Assembly: GCA_022376925.1 (NCBI GenBank)
Contig: JAIOJX010000001.1
Location: 2,699,501 to 2,763,500, forward strand
Direction: 5' to 3'
From: Tragulus kanchil
Lineage: Eukaryota; Chordata; Mammalia; Artiodactyla; Tragulidae
DNA: 64,000 nt
Below, one piece after another: positions 57,681 to 64,000 of the stretch (within the stretch, counting starts at the first letter, position 1; the number at the start of each line of letters is the position of its first letter). The notes under the pieces are model-generated. The model was not told the origin of the DNA. It saw nothing but the letters and a program-made list of their open reading frames with translations, and made no database searches. A program made the translations under genes and the position numbers.

Positions 57681-59863
57681 CTTGACCACTAAGTATTTCT
57701 GCCTCCTTGGGGAGAATTTTGCACCCTCGTCTGTTAGGCGAGGTATGTAGAAAGGGTGCTGCTTGGCCTTTTTTTTTTTTGAAAAGTAGTAGAGTCCTTT
57801 GTGTAAAGTAACAGGAATTTAGAGTGGGTGTAGTGGCTAGCCACGGTGGAGCCTCATCTGGGCATCCTAGAGGGGCTACCCAAAAACCTCGCCTGGGACA
57901 GCCTGCTTTCTCTAAAGAGAACACCGGGAAGACTTCATTTTCCCATGGTCACAGCCTCGTCCATCTTGCATCCAGCCAACAACTCTCCTGTTAGGGCCAG
58001 CTCTTGATCGTTTCTTCTGAGAGCTTAGAGTCACCTTTTTCTGAAAATCTTCGAATGCTAAAATCTTGGAACTGGAAGGATCCCTAAAGGTTCTTAAGCT
58101 TTACTTCTCTAGCCAATTCTTGAATTTATCCTAAGCATCCAATTCATTGACTAATTTCTATTTGAACTCCCTGGAGTGACAGAGAGCTCATTAGGTGGCT
58201 CCTTCTATCTTGGAGCAAAGCTGATTGTCAGGAAGTAATCCCTGTTATAAGCCAACGTCTGTCTCCCTGTGGCTTCTATTCATTGGTTCTTTGGGACTAT
58301 CTAGAACAAATTTGCTTCTTAAGCGCCTCAGATAGTTGAAGACAGCTGTAGCTCTCCCCTCAAGCCTTGAACCTGACAGAACCACAAGGAAGGGATCATC
58401 ATTTGTCTCATTTGGAGGGTTAGACTTTTATTAATATGGCCTATTATTCCCGTTCTCTTGTTTGTCAGCCACAGATGGATGATAATGAGTTTTCTAAAGC
58501 AGCCTTGATATTTTCTCTTCCTTGGAAAATCTTGCCATATGGTATCAAGTGGACTGATGGGAACAAAGACAATCTCTGTTTTTTTCCTAGAAACCAGAAA
58601 TCAGTCCTATTTCTTTTGAAGCCTCAGCATGTGCATATAACAGCCAGAGAATAAGTTTGTGGGAGGATTTGGTAAGAAAGGGTTAATGGCAATTATAAAG
58701 GAAATGCTTGAAATCTTTGTGGCCTCAAAAAGTGTAAATAAGTTTAGCTGATGAGGAAACTGAGAATTGGACCCAATTGGGAATGAAAACCCAGGCAATC
58801 TGGATCCACAAAACGTGGTCTTGACCACTAAGTATTTCTGCCTCCTTGGGGAGAATTTTGCACCCTCGTCTGTTAGGCGAGGTATGTAGAAAGGGTGCTG
58901 CTTGGCCTTTTTTTTTTTTGAAAAGTAGTAGAGTCCTTTGTGTAAAGTAACAGGAATTTAGAGTGGGTGTAGTGGCTAGCCACGGTGGAGCCTCATCTGG
59001 GCATCCTAGAGGGGCTACCCAAAAACCTCGCCTGGGACAGCCTGCTTTCTCTAAAGAGAACACCGGGAAGACTTCATTTTCCCATGGTCACAGCCTCGTC
59101 CATCTTGCATCCAGCCAACAACTCTCCTGTTAGGGCCAGCTCTTGATCGTTTCTTCTGAGAGCTTAGAGTCACCTTTTTCTGAAAATCTTCGAATGCTAA
59201 AATCTTGGAACTGGAAGGATCCCTAAAGGTTCTTAAGCTTTACTTCTCTAGCCAATTCTTGAATTTATCCTAAGCATCCAATTCATTGACTAATTTCTAT
59301 TTGAACTCCCTGGAGTGACAGAGAGCTCATTAGGTGGCTCCTTCTATCTTGGAGCAAAGCTGATTGTCAGGAAGTAATCCCTGTTATAAGCCAACGTCTG
59401 TCTCCCTGTGGCTTCTATTCATTGGTTCTTTGGGACTATCTAGAACAAATTTGCTTCTTAAGCGCCTCAGATAGTTGAAGACAGCTGTAGCTCTCCCCTC
59501 AAGCCTTGAACCTGACAGAACCACAAGGAAGGGATCATCATTTGTCTCATTTGGAGGGTTAGACTTTTATTAATATGGCCTATTATTCCCGTTCTCTTGT
59601 TTGTCAGCCACAGATGGATGATAATGAGTTTTCTAAAGCAGCCTTGATATTTTCTCTTCCTTGGAAAATCTTGCCATATGGTATCAAGTGGACTGATGGG
59701 AACAAAGACAATCTCTGTTTTTTTCCTAGAAACCAGAAATCAGTCCTATTTCTTTTGAAGCCTCAGCATGTGCATATAACAGCCAGAGAATAAGTTTGTG
59801 GGAGGATTTGGTAAGAAAGGGTTAATGGCAATTATAAAGGAAATGCTTGAAATCTTTGTGGCC
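57589..59863. repeat. Tandem duplication D15 (unit 1.14 kb)
   Basis: Copy 1 about 57,589/57,631-58,724, copy 2 about 58,748/58,770-59,863, offset 1,139. The join contains a shortened version of the MIR core (ctgatgaggaaactgag then a jump to ggacccaattgg). Otherwise near identical. Confidence 0.96.
58055..58370 (+). mobile_element. CR1/L3-type LINE 3' end (copy at 59,194-59,509)
   Basis: Phrases in order: ttggaactggaaggatccc, tgacagagagctcattaggt, gctgattgtcaggaagtaat, ccaacgtctgtctccctgtg, cttctattcattggttcttt and tagttgaagacagctgtagc. This layout matches the 3' end of the ancient mammalian L3/CR1 LINE. Confidence 0.72.
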
Positions 59864-60009
59864 CAAGGTTCATAGTGTATAAAAGGTAGAAGAATGAATT
59901 GTTGTATCAGTATCTCAGGAACCATGACAGCACTGAGGGGATGGCACAGAGTGGGATTGGGTGGGACAGGAGCGAGACATAGGGCGCTAGAGGGGCAAAT
60001 GGACCTGGC

Positions 60010-60120
60010 TGTAAGGAAAGCTGAGTTCTATTGCTAGCTCTGAAAAATCACCAGTTACCCTGGACACATGATTTCCTCTACATGGTTCTCAGCTTTTCCA
60101 AGGGTTTCTCAGCTCTGCAA
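60010..60120 (+). mobile_element. Possible MIR fragment
   Basis: gctgagttctattgctagctct and the following text are MIR-like but weak. Confidence 0.35.
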
Positions 60121-60184
60121 TTCTCTATCTGAAGTAAGTTGTAAAATCGCAGGGTTCTAACGGGCTTTAGAAATCAACTAGGCC

Positions 60185-60375
60185 AGTTGATTTAATGTGC
60201 AAAAGAATCCCCTGAGGATCTCGTTAAAATGTTAATTCTGATTCAGAGAGTCTGGGGTGGGACCTGAGTGTTGCATTTTAACAAGCTGACAGGTAATCCT
60301 TAACCTGTTGTTAGAGTGCATTTCAAACTATCTTGGTGAAGGACCAGTTTTTAAAAATTGCCCAATCCACCATGG
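60185..60375. mobile_element. MER5A-like hAT transposon
   Basis: gcaaaagaatcccctgagga, then ttctgattcagagagtctgg and ggtgggacctgagtgttgca are the typical core of MER5A; the outer ends are degraded. Confidence 0.8.
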
Positions 60376-61190
60376 ATAGTGACTTTAGAAAAATATATTA
60401 ACTATCAATTACTAGAAAAATAAAAGCCATGCAAAATATAAGCTCTCATTTTGTCATTAGATTCAATAGACATAAAATTAATTTTTTTCAAGTTGAGTTG
60501 CTACGTTTGTAAGCACACATTCTCAATTTCTGCATGTGTGTGTTTCTCAATTTCTGTACTTAGCTCATTGCTGCCTGATAATAAAAGTTTGCTGATGTTT
60601 GGGCCACACTCAGAGCAGCACTGTTCTGGGCTACCTGCCAGTCTAATTTAAGAGGCTCAGATTGGGCCGAGTTATAATTTCTAAATAATCCCTGCCAAAT
60701 GACCTTCACCCTCAGGTTAAATATCTGCTTTGATGGAAAATTTAATATCTCACGAAATAGCATTACTTGGGTGTGTGACTGTTATGAAGTTTTTTTTTAA
60801 AAGCTTCTATAAATTCCACTCTTGGATTATATACACTAAGTAGGGGGTTATATCAGTCCAGTTTATTGTAACATAAGGCACTATCATTATATATGGCAGA
60901 AAGTAGGTGCATGTTAAATTAAAGGAACAGGCCAGTTGCTGTTAGTCATGACTTTTGGGGCTGTATGTTCATTTTACAAAAGGTGATTTTGTTTTCCTTC
61001 CAGCATTTGGGGGGAAGTATTCATCCTACTTTACAAATTTCTTATGTTGAAGAGAAGGCAGGCTCACCTGTCCCAGATAACTACCTGGCATCACAATTCT
61101 ACTTTGAAAAAATTATAGGAAGCCAAGAAAATAATTTTTTACTTTCTGAGTCCCAAGTGTTTAACCTTTAGTCCAGTCATTCTTCAGTTC
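60376..61190. other. Unclassified sequence
   Basis: No gene or clear repeat. Small palindromic and TG-rich patches only (tgcatgtgtgtg near 60,531). Confidence 0.4.
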
Positions 61191-61194
61191 AGCT

Positions 61195-62200
61195 GTTCAA
61201 CAGGTATTTATTCAGTGATGTGGTTAGGCTCCATGCAGATGTTAGAAAGGTGAGCTACACACATGGTACTTGCTTATTTGGAGCTTATAGTTCGATGGGA
61301 AAGAGGTAATAAATGAGATAATCACACAACTGTGTTATTTCAGTTAGCAATACACGTTATGAAGGAAACATATGGAGGGAGTAGGGCTAGGAAGGTATAT
61401 AATAGAGGGAATCTGATCTAGCATGGTGTTTAATAATAAAACCTTCCTTGAGAAGGTAATATTCAGCCTGAATAGAGAGACAAGAGGGGGTGGGTAGTTT
61501 TCTAGATGAAGGGCCCTGAGCTAAGAGAAGTGTAGTGAGTTTGGAAAACTGAACAAACTCTGGTCTGGGGTGGCTGGAGTGGGATATTGTAAGCATTGGG
61601 GCCTTTATTTCGGAAGCAAAGGGACTGATTAAAGGCTTTTAAGCAGGGTAACTGATATGACCTTAACTGAATCCACTCATATGAGGTTATTAAGAGTACA
61701 CTATAGTCCGAAGGCAATGTGGGAGATACAGACTGATTTAGGAAAAGCCTCTGTTCTCCAAGATGACACAGTCAAGTAGAAGAGAGAAGAAATTCACAAA
61801 CTAGGATACTATGAGAAAGAGATCCACACTCATGAAAGAGGGAAAGGGCTTGCAGCCAAGGAGATCAAAGACGGCCTCCTGAAAGTAGCATTTGAACTGG
61901 GCTTTGAAAATTGGACAAACTTTGGACAAGTAGAGTTCGGGAGATGGAAAGGTGTTCTGGGCAGAGGCCAGAAAAACAGAAGCAATGTCTTGGGAACAGT
62001 AAGTTCATTTGCACTGGAGTATGGTAAGTATGTGATCCATGCTTTGTGAGGTAGTTGGAGGGCTTCACTATAAATAGTATTGAATGCTGGCTTGGAAAAT
62101 TAGGACTTTGCTCTATGTGTAGTAGAGAGGCAACTCCTTCATTTATGTATGAGAAAATATCCTTTGAGATGGAGTGACCTGATTTGAGTGAGTCACACAG
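61195..62200 (-). mobile_element. L2-type ancient LINE 3' region
   Basis: Begins with ttcaacaggtatttattcag (reverse of the conserved L2 end), then ggagcttatagttcgatggg, taaaaccttccttgagaagg, tgaaagtagcatttgaactgg and ttctgggcagaggccag. The order matches a long, diverged L2-like 3' region. Not coding. Confidence 0.55.
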
Positions 62201-62391
62201 GTAGTGCTATAGCTATAGTCTACCAGGAGGTATTGGGTACAGTTGGAAAAAAATACGGGGTTGGAGGTCTGGAAAGGACATAGCTGGAGAGAAGGATTTT
62301 AAAGTCATTGATAAAGAAGCAATATCTGAGGCAGAAAAAAAAGATCTAGGGATTTCTTCTTTGGAGAATGCTTATCTTTAGGATGTATGCA

Positions 62392-62611
62392 CACTAAGTC
62401 ACTTCTGTTGTGCTCGACTCTTTGTGAGTCTGTGGACTGTAGCCCGCCGGGCCCCTCTGTCCATGGGATTCTCCAGACAAGAACACCGGAGTGGGTTGCC
62501 ATGCCCGCTTCCAAGTCATCTTCCGTACCCAGGGATTGAACCTGCGTCAGTCACTCATGTTTCCTGCATTGGCAGGCACACTCTTTACTGCCAGCGCCAC
62601 CTGGGAAGCCC
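62392..62611 (-). mobile_element. Bov-tA SINE
   Basis: gactgtagcccgccgggccc, ggattctccagacaagaaca and the head gccacctgggaagccc. A small insertion (gtcagtcactcatgtttcctg) lies near the head. Confidence 0.92.
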
Positions 62612-62815
62612 AAAGTGTTAGTTGTTCAGTCCTGTTTGACTCTTGCAACCCCATGGACTGTAGCCCACCAGGCTCTTCTGTCCATGTAATTTTCAAGGCA
62701 AGAAAACTGGAGTGGGTAGCCTTTCCCTTCTCCCGGGTATCTTCCTAACCTCAGGGATCAAGCCTGGGTCTCCCTCATTGTGAGCAGATTCCTTACTGTG
62801 AGCCATCAGGGAAAG
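62612..62815 (-). mobile_element. Bov-tA SINE, head-to-tail with previous copy
   Basis: Starts directly after the head of the previous copy: tgttagttgttcagtcctgt, catggactgtagcccaccag, and ends gagccatcagggaa. The two copies differ from each other by many changes, so they are separate insertions or an old dimer, not an assembly duplicate. Confidence 0.92.
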
Positions 62816-62934
62816 GAAGACAAAGATGAGTTTGTGTGAAGGCTGCAAAGGAGGAGAGGTCAGATATATGGAAGAAAAATTAGGATAGTATAGAATCATG
62901 AAAGAGCCAAGAGAAGAGAGGCCTTATCCATTGG

Positions 62935-63110
62935 TTTAACAAATATTTAGTGACTGCATATGATTGACTAAGCATGTACCATGTAATAATGAGCTAAACA
63001 GACATGATTGCTGTCACTTTGGGGCTTGTGGTTTAAATGTGGAGATAGACATTATTCTATAAGCTACTGAACTATGTAATTATACATTGTGATTAGTGTA
63101 TAAAGAAAAA
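62935..63110 (-). mobile_element. Possible L2 3' end
   Basis: ttaacaaatatttagtgact followed by atgtaccatgtaataatgagc and ttggggcttgtggttt resemble a reversed L2 end. Weak. Confidence 0.45.
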
Positions 63111-63352
63111 CGTACTGCTTTTAGAAGGAAGATGTGGTCAACATTGTTAGACTTTTCACAGAAGTTGAGTGCTGAAGAACTGTACCCAGTTTCTAACAGT
63201 CCTCTCCACTTTGATGCTCACAGTGCTTACTAACAGTTAAGATTGGGTGATGCAGATCCATTTTGCAGATGGTCAATGGATGATAGTGCTGTAAGGAAAG
63301 ATTACAAGTCATGTTGCAAAAGTGAAATTCTCAATGAGCCAGTACTCTTCCC

Positions 63353-63390
63353 GGATCCCACAGCTCTCCCTGGATCCCACAGCTCTCCCC
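63353..63390. repeat. Short tandem repeat, 2 x 19 bp
   Basis: ggatcccacagctctcccy occurs twice in a row (63,353-63,371 and 63,372-63,390). Confidence 0.9.
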
Positions 63391-63479
63391 ATTCAAGAAA
63401 TTAGAGAAAGAAGCACTTGATTATGATGAAGAATTAGATATCAAAGATCTCTCTTAAATAGGATTTCAGATAGCCTAGT

Positions 63480-63612
63480 CTAGATTCTAGTCCTGATGTG
63501 CAGGCTTAGTTTCTTGTGACAAATCACTTGTCATATTTGAGCCTCAGTTTTTACAACTGTAAAATGAGAAGAGTGAGATTAGACCTGGATGATTTATAAC
63601 AACTCTCCCAAG
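63480..63612 (+). mobile_element. MIR SINE fragment
   Basis: gagcctcagtttttacaact then gtaaaatgagaagagtgaga is the plus-sense MIR core. Confidence 0.72.
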
Positions 63613-64000
63613 TGTAAGGCTCTGTGGTTTATGATCTATTTTATAGACATTCTCATGGTCCTGTGCAGGTAGTTCAGGCCCAGGTTTGTTTAAGGAACAC
63701 AGGATTTTGTCTGGAATTCTAAAGGTTGCTGACTTTGGTGGAATTCACAGGATCTGGAAGAGATCACAGCAAAACCCTTTGCTTGTTCCATTCTTGAGAT
63801 TGCTGAAATCATGACTGTACTATTAGGTGAGAACAGAACTGATTGTATTCTAACATCAGGATATTTCCACTATTGCTGATTTGAAATAAACTAAGGGTAC
63901 TGAAAAAATTGTACAGTATACTGTGAAATGGAGACAAGGTGATTATCTTATGTTCTTAAATGTTGTCTCTTCCTAGGAGGAACATATATGGTAAAGGGAA
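63613..64000. other. Unclassified sequence to window end
   Basis: No feature recognised in the last 390 bp; if the 56-kb exon is real, this would be intronic. Confidence 0.4.

Noticed and set aside
58436..58654. 72-residue frame repeated at 59,575-59,793
   Set aside because: Identical because of D15; no domain or signal, lies downstream of CR1/L3-like sequence.
2695..59863. A novel tandem amplification system or satellite with ~1.1 kb units
   Set aside because: Units are unrelated to each other in sequence, each occurs only twice, joins contain scrambled filler and Ns, and several units overlap. An assembly fault explains all of this.
1..64000. CRISPR arrays, prokaryotic operons, rRNA or tRNA genes
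   Set aside because: Sequence is mammalian; no regularly spaced short repeats or structural RNA genes were seen.

Overview
This is a stretch of mammalian nuclear DNA from a pecoran ruminant (cattle, sheep, goat, deer or a relative). It is AT-rich, has no bacterial-style coding, and is packed with retrotransposons. BovB (RTE) LINEs, Bov-tA SINEs, ruminant L1 3' ends and an artiodactyl-type Tigger DNA transposon together point to Ruminantia. I cannot name the species. I found no complete cellular protein-coding gene. Nearly all long open frames are decayed LINE ORF2 pieces or frames through SINEs.

Layout. 1-7,150: one long old minus-strand L1, broken by a young L1 3' end with a perfect 15-bp target-site duplication (TSD), a CHR-type SINE and an LTR-like block. 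7,150-16,100: a ruminant L1 3' end, an ERV1-like LTR, more old L1, three CHR-type SINEs and a Bov-tA with a 33-bp-arm hairpin at its edge. 16,400-20,215: two BovB copies in opposite orientation. 20,215-33,800: MIR, MER5A-like and hAT fragments, another BovB, old L1 ends, and about 4 kb I cannot classify. 33,900-44,685: old L1 on both strands with two Tigger-type elements and a deep nest of SINEs. 44,686-48,200: a younger plus-strand L1 with much of ORF2. 48,485-53,300: old L1 and BovB. 54,060-54,600: an L1 with a twin-priming inversion. From about 55,850 the character changes: a polypyrimidine tract, a CpG-richer block, a 69-nt pure purine run and a consensus splice donor at 56,342 suggest a promoter and non-coding first exon of an unidentified plus-strand gene whose intron would run past the window end. 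57,480-64,000 holds MIR, CR1/L3-like, MER5A, L2 and Bov-tA copies.

The dominant anomaly is structural. Fifteen separate segments, each about 1.05-1.14 kb, are present twice in direct tandem, adding roughly 16.5 kb (about a quarter of the window). They pay no regard to repeat boundaries, several neighbours overlap by 80-270 bp, many first copies end in 30-60 bp of scrambled sequence, and both N bases of the window lie just inside second copies. This is best read as unmerged overlaps or faulty gap filling in the assembly, not biology. Feature counts should be read with that in mind: elements inside these segments are listed twice but are probably single loci.

Biologically the most interesting items are a CHR-type SINE subfamily with a C-rich 3' tract (G-rich, quadruplex-capable on the other strand), the candidate promoter/exon near 56 kb, the layered insertion nest at 35.5-37.1 kb, and a BovB block inside one duplication that differs far more than its surroundings.
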